Assembly (NCBI RefSeq): GCF_008728965.1 | Contig: NZ_VSMC01000027.1 | Location: 1-39,745 of the forward strand | DNA length: 39,745 nt | Source: Heminiphilus faecis | GTDB lineage: Bacteria; Bacteroidota; Bacteroidia; Bacteroidales; Muribaculaceae | Reading direction: 5' to 3' | Notes under the pieces: model-generated | Databases searched by the model: none | Told to the model about the DNA's origin: nothing | What the model saw: the letters and a program-made list of their open reading frames with translations, nothing else | Part shown: positions 32,342 to 39,745 of the stretch, piece by piece | Numbering within the stretch: position 1 is the stretch's first letter | Layout: the number at the start of each line of letters is the position of its first letter | Translations under genes and position numbers: made by a program

Positions 32342-34168
32342 TTACAATTCTCTTACTCCTCCCTTGTCGGCCGACGTTACCATAGCCGCGTAAGCCTTCA
32401 ATGCTTTCGAGACTTCTCTGTCGCGTCCTGCCGGAGTGAAGGCGTCTTTGCCTCGTGCCTCCTCGGCAAGCCTTCGAGATGCAAGCTCTTCATCGGATAG
32501 AAGCACATTTATGGTGCGTGAGGGTATGTTTATGTCTATTATGTCGCCGTCGCGGACAAGTCCTATGGCTCCGCCCGCGGCCGCTTCAGGTGATATGTGT
32601 CCGATGGACAGCCCCGAAGTACCGCCGGAGAAGCGTCCGTCGGTTATGAGCGCACACTCTTTACCGAGATGTTTTGATTTTATGTAGCTTGTAGGGTAGA
32701 GCATCTCCTGCATGCCGGGACCTCCCTTGGGACCTTCATGTGTTATGACCACTACGTCGCCGCTTACTACTTTGTCGCGCAGTATGCCGTCAACGGCTTC
32801 TTCCTGTGAGCGGAATACCTTTGCCGGGCCGCGGAAGTGAAATATGCTTTCATCTACGCCGGCTGTTTTTACAACGCATCCGTCGACCGCGATATTGCCG
32901 CGCAACACCGCAAGTCCGCCGTCTTTGACATAGGCGTGTTCGAAGTCTCTTATACAGCCTCTGGTACGGTCGGTATCGAGCTCTTTGTATGTGGCCGATT
33001 GAGAACCGAGTTTAAGATTGCGGCCTCCTCCGGGAGCGCTGAGCCACAGCTGCGACGCCTCGTCAGTGAAGTTGCGGCCTTCGATGGCATAGGTCTCTAT
33101 GGCTTCTCCGAGAGTCATTCCGTCGACTCGTTTTACCGATGTGTCCACGAGTCCTTTGTCGGCAAGCTGCTTCATTATTGACAATATGCCTCCTGCACGG
33201 TTTACATCCTGTATGTGGTATGACGAGTTGGGCGCTACCTTGCAGAGCACGGGGGTAACTCTTGACAGTGCGTCAATGTCGGCCATGGTGAAGTTTACGC
33301 CTGCCTCATTTGCCACAGCAAGCAGGTGCAGTACTGTGTTGGTCGATCCTCCCATGGCTATGTCGAGGGCCATGGCGTTCATCATGGCTTCTCTTGTAGC
33401 TATGCTTTTAGGCAATACGCTTTCGTCACCGTCATTATAGTAGGCGTAGGTGTTTTTCACTATGCGTTTTGCCGCGTCGCTAAATAGTTTTTCTCTGTTT
33501 GCATGAGTGGCGAGTATGGTGCCGTTGCCCGGCAGGGCGAGTCCTATGGCTTCGTTGAGCGAGTTCATTGAATTGGCCGTGAACATACCCGAACACGAGC
33601 CGCAGGTAGGGCATCCTTTGCGTTCAAGCAGTGTTACGGTGTCATCGCTTACCGATGTATCGGCCGCGTCAATCATTATGTCGATCAAATCCAATGCGCG
33701 TCCGTCAAGTTCGCCGGCTTCCATGGGACCTCCTGAAACGAATATTGCAGGTATGTTGAGCCTCATTGCAGCCAGAAGCATCCCCGGAGTGACTTTGTCG
33801 CAGTTTGATATGCATACCATTGCGTCGGCTTTGTGGGCGTTGACCATATACTCGACAGAGTCGGCTATGAGGTCACGTGACGGCAGGGAATAAAGCATGC
33901 CGTCATGGCCCATGGCTATGCCGTCGTCAATAGCTATTGTGTTGAACTCGGCTGCGAAGCATCCGAGACGTTCTATCTCTTCCTTTACTTTCTGTCCTAT
34001 CTCGTGGAGGTGGGTATGCCCCGGTACAAATTGGGTGAATGAATTTACGATGGCTATGATAGGCTTGCCTATCTGCTCGTCTTTCATTCCGTTGGCTCGC
34101 CATAATGCGCGGGCACCTGCCATGCGGCGTCCTTGTGTCGATGCTGCGCTTCTAAGTTGTCTGCCCAT
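32342..34168 (-). CDS. ilvD: Dihydroxy-acid dehydratase
   Basis: A 608-residue iron-sulfur enzyme that makes the 2-keto acid precursors of valine and isoleucine. Family signatures are [19 protein letters not shown] and [17 protein letters not shown], which hold the cluster Cys residues, with [20 protein letters not shown] near the C-terminus. It is the first structural gene of the operon, preceded by a 97-base gap to the stop of the leader peptide; the gap contains the attenuator terminator. Confidence 0.95.
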   Translation of the reverse strand: MGRQLRSAASTQGRRMAGARALWRANGMKDEQIGKPIIAIVNSFTQFVPGHTHLHEIGQKVKEEIERLGCFAAEFNTIAIDDGIAMGHDGMLYSLPSRDLIADSVEYMVNAHKADAMVCISNCDKVTPGMLLAAMRLNIPAIFVSGGPMEAGELDGRALDLIDIMIDAADTSVSDDTVTLLERKGCPTCGSCSGMFTANSMNSLNEAIGLALPGNGTILATHANREKLFSDAAKRIVKNTYAYYNDGDESVLPKSIATREAMMNAMALDIAMGGSTNTVLHLLAVANEAGVNFTMADIDALSRVTPVLCKVAPNSSYHIQDVNRAGGILSIMKQLADKGLVDTSVKRVDGMTLGEAIETYAIEGRNFTDEASQLWLSAPGGGRNLKLGSQSATYKELDTDRTRGCIRDFEHAYVKDGGLAVLRGNIAVDGCVVKTAGVDESIFHFRGPAKVFRSQEEAVDGILRDKVVSGDVVVITHEGPKGGPGMQEMLYPTSYIKSKHLGKECALITDGRFSGGTSGLSIGHISPEAAAGGAIGLVRDGDIIDINIPSRTINVLLSDEELASRRLAEEARGKDAFTPAGRDREVSKALKAYAAMVTSADKGGVREL

Positions 34169-34197
34169 AATTGTGATTAATAGTTATGTCACTTTTA

Positions 34198-34241
34198 TTA
34201 ATTAAAATGCCTCTCTGTCCGCTTGTGCGGTGGAGAGGCAT
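34198..34241 (-). terminator. Attenuator terminator in the ilv leader
   Basis: ATGCCTCTC (minus strand) pairs exactly with GAGAGGCAT across 34207-34241; an inner stem CCGC/GCGG extends the hairpin. It is followed by TTTTAATT on the minus strand, 23 bases after the leader peptide stop and before ilvD. It is placed to stop transcription unless an alternative pairing forms. Confidence 0.88.
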
Positions 34242-34288
34242 CAATTTATGCTGTTATTTGCCGGTCACATACAACCGATTGCCCCTCC
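34232..34288 (-). promoter_or_regulatory. Antiterminator pairing region of the ilv attenuator
   Basis: On the minus strand GGAGGGGCA (34280-34288), inside the last codons of the leader ORF, can pair with TGCCTCTCC (34232-34240) over nine positions with one G-U. The second segment is the 5' arm of the terminator, so the two structures exclude each other. A ribosome stalled at the Ile/Val/Leu run leaves the antiterminator free; one that reaches the stop codon would cover it. Confidence 0.75.
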
Positions 34289-34360
34289 TGTGCATTTTAG
34301 GATGGTAATGACGACCGATAGTAGGACGACAATCGATAATATGCAACCTGTAGTTGTCAT
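34265..34360 (-). CDS. ilv leader peptide
   Basis: A 31-codon ORF starting at 34360 and ending in TGA at 34265-34267. Its translation opens MTTTGC and then contains the run ILSIVVLLSVVITIL: of 15 residues, 12 are Ile, Leu or Val. Such a run directly upstream of a terminator and of ilvD is the mark of a ribosome-mediated attenuation leader (compare ilvL of enteric bacteria). The ATG lies 30 bases after the -7 promoter element. The peptide itself probably has no function beyond pacing the ribosome. Confidence 0.88.
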   Translation of the reverse strand: MTTTGCILSIVVLLSVVITILKCTGGAIGCM

Positions 34361-34389
34361 CGTGTTTTGTTAAATGCAAGTTAGCGATG

Positions 34390-34421
34390 CAAATTTATGA
34401 CACTTTGCAATAAAAAACAAA
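34390..34421 (-). promoter_or_regulatory. Promoter of the ilv operon
   Basis: TAAATTTG (34390-34397) as -7 and TTTG (34418-34421) as -33, with a 20-base spacer, both exact matches on the minus strand. The leader ATG follows 30 bases downstream. Confidence 0.85.
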
Positions 34422-34465
34422 TAATAGCGAAAGAAATTAATCCAAAAATCTGTTGCAAGGTTACA

Positions 34466-34494
34466 TTTGCTCATTTTGGGCGGAAATGAGCAAA
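34466..34494. terminator. Inverted repeat after the Pro/Asn/Arg-rich gene, possible terminator
   Basis: TTTGCTCATTT (34466-34476) and AAATGAGCAAA (34484-34494) form an 11-bp stem with a 7-base loop, 14 bases after the stop of the minus-strand gene at 34509. The tail is not T-rich beyond the stem, so terminator function is moderate at best. It separates this gene from the ilv promoter. Confidence 0.5.
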
Positions 34495-34508
34495 AAACTA
34501 TGCTTTGA

Positions 34509-35420
34509 TTACAGGCCGAAAGTCAGTGAGGTAAAGTAACGTACCTGCCCTCCGAGCGAGTATTGCGGATTGTACTGCAGTGTTATGTAGCCGCGGTTGG
34601 GTGCAAACCAAGTGGCTGATAGCGATGCTCCGCTGTTTGAGTAGTTGACAGGAGAGCCATAAGTGCCTGTAAAGGAATTGTACAAGGAGTTGTAGCGCAT
34701 CATGTCGGGATAGGAGGTCGAGTACAGAAACTCTGAGCGTGCCAGCCCGCCGTTGCCGTAATACAATGTGGCGTCGGGCCAATAGTAATTGAACTGGTTG
34801 ATGTCGCGCAGGTATACTACGTTGTTGCCATAGCCGTCGACCGTATATCCGTGGTTGATAAGATAGTCGAGCGACAGGTTAAGAGCTGTTCCGAAAGTGA
34901 TGCCGAGAATGGCGGCAAATGACGGAGCATGCGGACGAGGACGCCATGACGGAGGAGGTACCGGTCGGCTCCACCTGCTCGGACGCGGACGGTGAGGACG
35001 CATAGGCGGATGCATCATCGGCGGCCGGGCATGACCCGGAGGCAGGTGGCCTATGCCCGGTCTTGGCGGACGTGGTTGTTGGGGGCGTCCGTAGTGCCAG
35101 TTGTTGTTGGGTCTGTTTTGTGTAGGACGGTTGTGCGGACGGTCCTGAGGCCTGTTGTGGCTGCCGTTGTTGCCGGGACGTTGAGGGCGGTTCTGCGGTT
35201 TGTTCTCAGGTCTGTTGTGGCTGCCGTTGTTGCCGGGACGTTGAGGGCGGTTCTGCGGTTTGTTCTGCGGACGATTGCCGGGGCGATTCTCGGGCCGGTT
35301 GGTTTGTTGTGACGAATGATTGCCTCGATTGCCGGTCGTGCGGTTTTGAGCGTCAACCGGAGGAACAATCAGTGCAAGGCTTACAAATGCGATAGCCAAG
35401 AGGTGTAATATCCGTTTCAT
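34509..35420 (-). CDS. Secreted low-complexity Pro/Asn/Arg-rich protein, function unknown
   Basis: A 303-residue protein; the ATG at 35420 (MKRILHLL) is chosen over a TTG three codons upstream. Residues 1-24 are a signal peptide ending near VDAQ. Residues 25-165 are extremely rich in Asn, Arg, Pro, Gly and His, with units like NRPQNKPQNRPQRPGNNGSH repeated, then a PRPP/HPPMRPHRPRP stretch. Residues 170-303 are a compact, Tyr-rich, probably beta-structured domain (DYLINHGYTVDGYGNNVVYL, TLYYGNGG, GYITLQYNPQY). The basic, disordered half could bind the outer membrane, LPS or polysaccharide. No family was recognised. Confidence 0.7.
   Translation of the reverse strand: MKRILHLLAIAFVSLALIVPPVDAQNRTTGNRGNHSSQQTNRPENRPGNRPQNKPQNRPQRPGNNGSHNRPENKPQNRPQRPGNNGSHNRPQDRPHNRPTQNRPNNNWHYGRPQQPRPPRPGIGHLPPGHARPPMMHPPMRPHRPRPSRWSRPVPPPSWRPRPHAPSFAAILGITFGTALNLSLDYLINHGYTVDGYGNNVVYLRDINQFNYYWPDATLYYGNGGLARSEFLYSTSYPDMMRYNSLYNSFTGTYGSPVNYSNSGASLSATWFAPNRGYITLQYNPQYSLGGQVRYFTSLTFGL
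35152..35266. repeat. Tandem 60-bp repeat within the low-complexity gene
   Basis: Positions 35152-35206 and 35212-35266 are identical over 55 bases, a 60-base (20-codon) period. The identity at DNA level indicates a recent duplication, so length may vary between strains. Confidence 0.85.
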
Positions 35421-35641
35421 AAAAATCAACTTTTATAAGTTTAGATGCCGGCGCCGTAAGAAAGTTTAATATCGTACGGCGACATATCTGAATTGTATAA
35501 CAACTTTATATCTGTAATTGTGCAATATATGTGAATAATGATATATAAGTGAGGATATCCGTAATATTATACGCTTTTTCCGGCAACTTAATCATGCAAA
35601 ATCGAGAGTAGCAATGGTTTTTAGTCTTTGGATAGTTTTTT

Positions 35642-38600
35642 TCATTGTCTAACTTTGAATACGTAGGTGCCAGACGACAGAGTGGCCGTCAGTATGCTGT
35701 CGGTTACAGAAACTGAACTTATGCCGTCGACAGGGCTGTTTAATGGATTGCCGCTTTCGGTAACGTCATCAATCGACCGGGCAGGGATTGATAGGCTCGC
35801 CGATGTATTGGCCGGAACTATAAAGCGGTATGTCACTTCATTGTCATTTATTTCCCATCCGCTGTATATTGATCCGTACATCGAGTCATAGTGTCCGTGG
35901 GCGTATGTCATCATACCTGTAGGGTCGATATGGGGTTTCAGAAAGAAATGGCTGAACGCCGGAGCATTCTCATCGCGCATAATGCCAAGCGAACGGCTGC
36001 ACATCCATTCGCCGACAGCCCCGAATGAATAGTGATTGAACGAGTTCATGCCGTTGTTGCCTCCGAACCCGTCGGTATGCGTATAAGAGTTCAGACGTTC
36101 CCATATTGTTGTCGCGCCTTGCTTTACCGAATAAAGCCATGACGGATAGTGGACGGAATGGAGCAGACGGTAGGCGGTATCGTTGAAGCCGTTGTCAGTC
36201 AGCACATCGGATATCCATGCTGTGCCGATGAATCCCGTAAGGAGCGAATAAGGACGCCATGCCGAGCCGAAGCGTGCCGTATCGGAGCGCTCTATGCTGG
36301 CTATGAGATTGCGTATTACGGGTTCTTTTTGCTCTGGATGTGGTATGTCAAAAGCAAGGGGCAGAAGATAGGATGTCTGTGTGTCAATTATCTTTCCTTC
36401 CATATCAGGAATGAATTTTGAGAATATGGTTTTGCCGGTTTTTCTGTCTAAATACGTGTTGTTGAAAAAACGCCGTCGCTCTTCTGCAAGGTCACGGTAT
36501 TTCGCGGCATCGTCGTTCATTCCGGCTACAGCGGCCATCTTGGCCATAAGATCCAGATCGTGAATATAATATGCCTCCCAGAGGAGCGACTTGTCATTGG
36601 CGCTATCCTCCGGCCCGAGCCAGTCGGCGAGGTCGCCCCATTGTCGGTTTTGTACTATAAGGCCTGTTTTGTTGTCCATGGTGTTGTTGGCGATATATTC
36701 GATATAACTCTTCATCGCCGGATAATGGTTTGTCACTAATGCAGTGTCGGCATAATGGCAATACACTTCCCAAGGAACAGTGATGCCGGCGCTTCCCCAT
36801 AGTATGCCGCCGAAGCCGCCTCCTACGGGAGCTATATGCGGGAACATGCCGTCGGACGTCTGTACGTCGCGCATGGCCGTCAGATAATTGTCAAGAAATT
36901 TGTCAGCTCCGGTCATATACACGGCTGTTGGGGAGAATACGGATATATCACCGGCCCAGCCCATGCGCTCGTTGCGTTGCGGGCAGTCGGTGGGTATTGA
37001 CATAAAGTTGGCTCGTGATGACCATATGATATTGTGCCATAGACGGTTTATGTCTGGAGGTGAGGTTTCGTAACGGGCTGATACTGTATGTATTGAGCTA
37101 AGTACTCTGCCTTTGACGCGGTCAAGTGGGAGAGCATGGTCAATACCGCTTATCTCTATATAACGGTAACCGTGATAGGTACCGCGCGGAGAGAAACTTT
37201 CCCTGCCTCCACGGGCTATGTATATGTCGCGGTTCATTGCCGCCCTTATATTTTCTACCATAAGATGACGTTGTCGTCCTTTGTGTTCCGGAAGATCCGG
37301 ATATGTCATTTCGGCAAAACGCATTGTGACCGTCGTGCCCCGAGGCAATCCGTCAAAATCGATTTCAGGCACCCCTGCAAAATTCTGCCCCATATCATAT
37401 ATCCATACGCCCGGTGATACTTCTTCGGCCGTTATAGCCTGAAGTCGGTCGACTTCTATGATTTCGGTCCCGCCATGAGCCGATAGTTTCAATAGTGAAA
37501 AATCATCGACTCGAGGCATTTCATGACTTCCGCATTTTGCTACGGTATGTTTAGTGTCGATTTCTACGGCACCATGCCATGTGTGGTCGTCATATAGTGC
37601 TGTGCTCCATCCGTCAAAATTCTCCTCCCTGACCGCATCGTATATCTCGCCTTGGAAAAAGCTCGAATATCTGAGCGGCCCGTCATTAGATACGCGCCAT
37701 GTTTCAGGCTTTGATACGACAGTCTGTTCCGTGCCGTCAGCGTATGTTATTTTTATTTTTCCCAAAAACGACTGCCTGTCGCCAAACACATTCCAATTCT
37801 CGCCCATGAATGTCGCGCCTCCGCTCCACCAGCCTTCGGCCAACTGTACCCCTATGGCATTTGGCCCTTTGTAAAGCAGTTCTGTTATGTCGTAGATTTG
37901 ATATCGGTGAGTTTTGTTGTATTGTGTGGATCCGGGACTGAAATATGATGAGTTTATACGACTGCCGTTTATGTATAGGTCATATATGCCGCGTGCGGTA
38001 GCATAGACCCGCGCTTTGGCTATTGGCTTGTCGGCAATCTGAAATGTGTGTCGCAGCATAGGCATACCACGTTCGGGCAATTGCCGGAATGTCATGCTGC
38101 CGTCCTTGCCTCCTGAAACAGTGACCGGAGGAAGTGAAACAATCGAGTTGGACGGACTTCGAAAATGTGATAAAGTGAAGTCGTAGAACAGGGCCTTGCC
38201 ATTGGCGGGTAGACAATATCCTATGTCACCGACTACAGGATAAGCTATAAAATCGCCGCCACCTCCGTGAGGATTGATCACAAAGGACTCCAAAGTGTCG
38301 GCATCGACCGATATAGTGGTTATGCCTAAGTTGGAAGCCACCTTGATTTCATGTGGCTGCATGCGGTTTTCTTGTGTCACGGCAGAAAGTGTAAGACTTT
38401 TTAGCGGCACACTCTCACGGTCATCAGGATGATAACCTACTCTGTATATGTTAAGGCGTGCGTGTCTGCCCGAGTCAATTGGGGTGGAGTCCAATTCAAG
38501 CCTTATGTAGGCCGAGTCGCGTCCGGCGCAAAGTCCATATTCGTTAAATTCAGGCTTCATAAGCCGAGTGTCATTTGCTCCATATATAAATGAAGCTTTC

Positions 38601-39118
38601 TTCGTGTTTTCCAAAAGTTGCACGGAATAGCTCAGTCGGAACACCGGCAGATAGTGGGCATGTAAAACCAGATTGTCATTATTGTCGCCTATCCATCGGG
38701 CATCGTCCCAGTTGTCATATGACAATTGGCTGTCAACAGCAAGTCCTGTTTCAAAAAAAGATGTAGCCGATGCTTTGTTGCCGCATTCGTCAACGGTCTC
38801 TACTCTCCATGAATAGCGTGTAGCCGACTTCAATCTCGCTCCTCTGTATACAATTCCGACCGATTTTGTTGAATTTATGTCGCCCGTATCCCATGTTGTC
38901 ATGCCGTTTTCATCAGTCACAATTATGCGGTAAGACCGTTGCGTCTGTCCGCGTCGCAACGTATCATGCTTCATTTTCCATCCGAATCTCGGATGCGGTT
39001 CATCCACTCCCATAGGCTTGATTTGATATTCGACAGTAAGATCTGTTGGACAAGCCGATGAAAATATGGCTGAGAACAATGCTATGGTATAAAATAACGA
39101 TATGATAATACGGTTCAT
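35642..39118 (-). CDS. GH78 alpha-L-rhamnosidase, secreted
   Basis: A 1158-residue exported enzyme; the ATG at 39118 begins a signal peptide (MNRIIISLFYTIALFSAIF) ending near SSAC, which could also be a lipobox. The N-terminal domain has LTVEYQIKPMGVDEPHPRFGW, typical of bacterial rhamnosidases, followed by beta-sandwich domains. The (alpha/alpha)6 catalytic domain has DCPQRNERMGWAGD (D711, general acid E717) and the catalytic base in ATTIWERLNS (E1007). It removes terminal L-rhamnose from plant pectic side chains, flavonoid glycosides or bacterial glycans. A divergent AraC-like gene lies upstream and could regulate it, but that gene is broken. No SusCD genes are visible. Confidence 0.93.
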   Translation of the reverse strand: MNRIIISLFYTIALFSAIFSSACPTDLTVEYQIKPMGVDEPHPRFGWKMKHDTLRRGQTQRSYRIIVTDENGMTTWDTGDINSTKSVGIVYRGARLKSATRYSWRVETVDECGNKASATSFFETGLAVDSQLSYDNWDDARWIGDNNDNLVLHAHYLPVFRLSYSVQLLENTKKASFIYGANDTRLMKPEFNEYGLCAGRDSAYIRLELDSTPIDSGRHARLNIYRVGYHPDDRESVPLKSLTLSAVTQENRMQPHEIKVASNLGITTISVDADTLESFVINPHGGGGDFIAYPVVGDIGYCLPANGKALFYDFTLSHFRSPSNSIVSLPPVTVSGGKDGSMTFRQLPERGMPMLRHTFQIADKPIAKARVYATARGIYDLYINGSRINSSYFSPGSTQYNKTHRYQIYDITELLYKGPNAIGVQLAEGWWSGGATFMGENWNVFGDRQSFLGKIKITYADGTEQTVVSKPETWRVSNDGPLRYSSFFQGEIYDAVREENFDGWSTALYDDHTWHGAVEIDTKHTVAKCGSHEMPRVDDFSLLKLSAHGGTEIIEVDRLQAITAEEVSPGVWIYDMGQNFAGVPEIDFDGLPRGTTVTMRFAEMTYPDLPEHKGRQRHLMVENIRAAMNRDIYIARGGRESFSPRGTYHGYRYIEISGIDHALPLDRVKGRVLSSIHTVSARYETSPPDINRLWHNIIWSSRANFMSIPTDCPQRNERMGWAGDISVFSPTAVYMTGADKFLDNYLTAMRDVQTSDGMFPHIAPVGGGFGGILWGSAGITVPWEVYCHYADTALVTNHYPAMKSYIEYIANNTMDNKTGLIVQNRQWGDLADWLGPEDSANDKSLLWEAYYIHDLDLMAKMAAVAGMNDDAAKYRDLAEERRRFFNNTYLDRKTGKTIFSKFIPDMEGKIIDTQTSYLLPLAFDIPHPEQKEPVIRNLIASIERSDTARFGSAWRPYSLLTGFIGTAWISDVLTDNGFNDTAYRLLHSVHYPSWLYSVKQGATTIWERLNSYTHTDGFGGNNGMNSFNHYSFGAVGEWMCSRSLGIMRDENAPAFSHFFLKPHIDPTGMMTYAHGHYDSMYGSIYSGWEINDNEVTYRFIVPANTSASLSIPARSIDDVTESGNPLNSPVDGISSVSVTDSILTATLSSGTYVFKVRQ

Positions 39119-39142
39119 TATGATTTCATGACTATAAATAAA

Positions 39143-39150
39143 CAAAATGA
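39143..39150 (-). promoter_or_regulatory. Possible -7 element of the GH78 gene
   Basis: TCATTTTG on the minus strand matches TAnnTTTG except at the second base and lies 24 bases before the ATG. Weak support. Confidence 0.3.
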
Positions 39151-39296
39151 TAACAGTTGTAAAGTTACCAAGATTTACATTTCTTATCAAGTCTATAGTT
39201 GAATTTTATCATGCGCTGGAGCTGTTTGATATAAAATAATTTAGTGGCCCTTAATACTTTGCGGGAAGCTTTCTTTTGCGAAATTTATGTCATACA

Positions 39297-39328
39297 TTCG
39301 TTCAGAGCAAATAAAATCGCTATATTTG
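39297..39328 (+). promoter_or_regulatory. Promoter of the AraC-like gene
   Basis: TATATTTG (39321-39328) is a full -7 match; TTCG (39297-39300) with a 20-base spacer is a plausible -33, the same variant as at 314-317. The ATG is at 39377. Confidence 0.6.
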
Positions 39329-39376
39329 TAAAACCACAATGTTTTTATGTGTGAATACTGCTGAACAGGTAGATTG

Positions 39377-39682
39377 ATGGGTGATGCGGAGATACTTTTC
39401 ATAAGGCCTTGTGAGCCGTTGCGGTCCTATGTGCGATACTATTATATATTGAATAGCGTCAGAGGATTCAATGTACTTACATTTCCTATCGGATGTACGC
39501 AACTAATATTTCATAAGGGCACTCCATTGTTTATTCCGGAGTTGAACAGCAGTCAAAGCATGTTCACTATCAGCGGTCAGGTAAACTTTTCCGCGCATGT
39601 AAGTTCATGTGGATATGCGGCAGGTTGGACATTTGGGGTGATGGATTGTATATCAAAAGTGCTAAGTGGACATTTTGGGTGA
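39377..39682 (+). pseudogene. AraC-like regulator, N-terminal fragment (DUF6597-type)
   Basis: The 101-residue frame begins with FIRPCEPLRSYVRYYYIL and LTFPIGCTQLIFHKG, the pattern of the DUF6597 N-terminal domain found on AraC-type regulators of Bacteroidota, and continues to ISGQVNFSAHVSSCG. It then changes to a sequence (AAGWTFGVMDCISK) unlike the domain and stops at 39680-39682. The AraC helix-turn-helix half is absent in all three frames to the window end. Two tandem 17-bp motifs begin at the point where similarity is lost, so an insertion is the likely cause. An intact gene would be about 270 residues. Confidence 0.65.
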
Positions 39683-39683
39683 T
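39626..39683 (+). mobile_element. Putative insertion-sequence end with tandem 17-bp motifs
   Basis: TGGACATTTGGGGTGAT (39626-39642) and TGGACATTTTGGGTGAT (39667-39683) differ at one base and are 41 bases apart start to start. Multiple short direct repeats near an end are typical of IS21-like elements, whose transposase binds them. The rest of the element would lie to the right of the window. No transposase is visible, so this is an inference. Confidence 0.4.
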
Positions 39684-39745
39684 AACCGAGCAGTAGTCAA
39701 TCTGTGTTGGGCGTTCTAATAGTGCCTTTTGAGATATTCATCTAT

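Noticed and set aside
35152-35266. Repeats as a CRISPR array
   Set aside because: There are only two units, they are in frame inside a coding region, and there are no unique spacers or cas genes.
35501-35508. TAAAGTTG on the minus strand as a promoter for the low-complexity gene
   Set aside because: It has one mismatch to the -7 consensus, no -33, and lies 80 bases from the ATG; too weak to list. Nothing else was recognised in the gap 35421-35641.

Overview
The window is chromosomal DNA from a Bacteroidales bacterium, most likely Muribaculaceae or a close relative. The evidence is promoters of the Bacteroidota type (-7 TAnnTTTG, sometimes with a -33 TTTG-like element), a XusABC-like iron uptake operon, an acyl-ACP thioesterase inside an ilv operon, TonB proteins with a Cys-rich N-terminus, DUF6291-like and DUF6597-like proteins, and secreted glycoside hydrolases. 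No rRNA, tRNA or CRISPR array was seen. The family-level assignment is inference.

Layout. 1-290: the 3' end of an IS30-family transposase. 381-2900: a secreted GH43-CBM6-like-GH8 xylan-type enzyme with its own promoter and terminator. 3095-3589: a small DUF6291-like protein. 3636-5347 (minus): a radical SAM activase-like gene followed by a double-TonB_C protein with a Cys-rich N-terminus. 5506-11523 (plus): a hemerythrin-LuxR regulator, then a TonB-dependent receptor, a DUF4374-type lipoprotein and a PepSY membrane protein (XusABC-like); the two promoters share an identically spaced element. 11639-12844: L-serine ammonia-lyase.

12845-25042 (minus) is a long co-directional block. It starts with argR, a GNAT enzyme, argG, argC, argD and proC (arginine/proline synthesis). 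It continues with a short ssb, lpxB, a DUF4062-STAND NTPase, a beta-carbonic anhydrase, a low-molecular-weight tyrosine phosphatase and a MATE transporter. Many of these genes overlap by 1, 4 or 20 bases, so translational coupling is likely. An ARG-box-like palindrome lies upstream of argR.

25160-27838 (minus) is a more A+T-rich insert: a TIR-domain ORF and a WD40 ORF in the same frame, separated by one TGA codon. 27961-28070 is a GC-rich imperfect palindrome, and a diverged half-copy lies at 3585-3617. 28195-34421 (minus) is the ilvD-ilvB-ilvN-thioesterase-ilvC operon. It begins with a previously unlisted 31-codon leader peptide rich in Ile/Val/Leu, followed by an intrinsic terminator and a competing antiterminator segment, which together form a classical ribosome-mediated attenuator. 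34509-35420 encodes a secreted low-complexity Pro/Asn/Arg protein. 35642-39118 encodes a large GH78 alpha-L-rhamnosidase. 39377-39682 is the N-terminal part of an AraC-like regulator, cut short where tandem 17-bp motifs resembling a mobile-element end begin.

The strongest candidates for new biology are the ilv leader attenuator, the TIR-TGA-WD40 reading frame, the hemerythrin-LuxR/xus promoter pair, the STAND-carbonic anhydrase coupled genes, and the radical SAM/TonB dyad.
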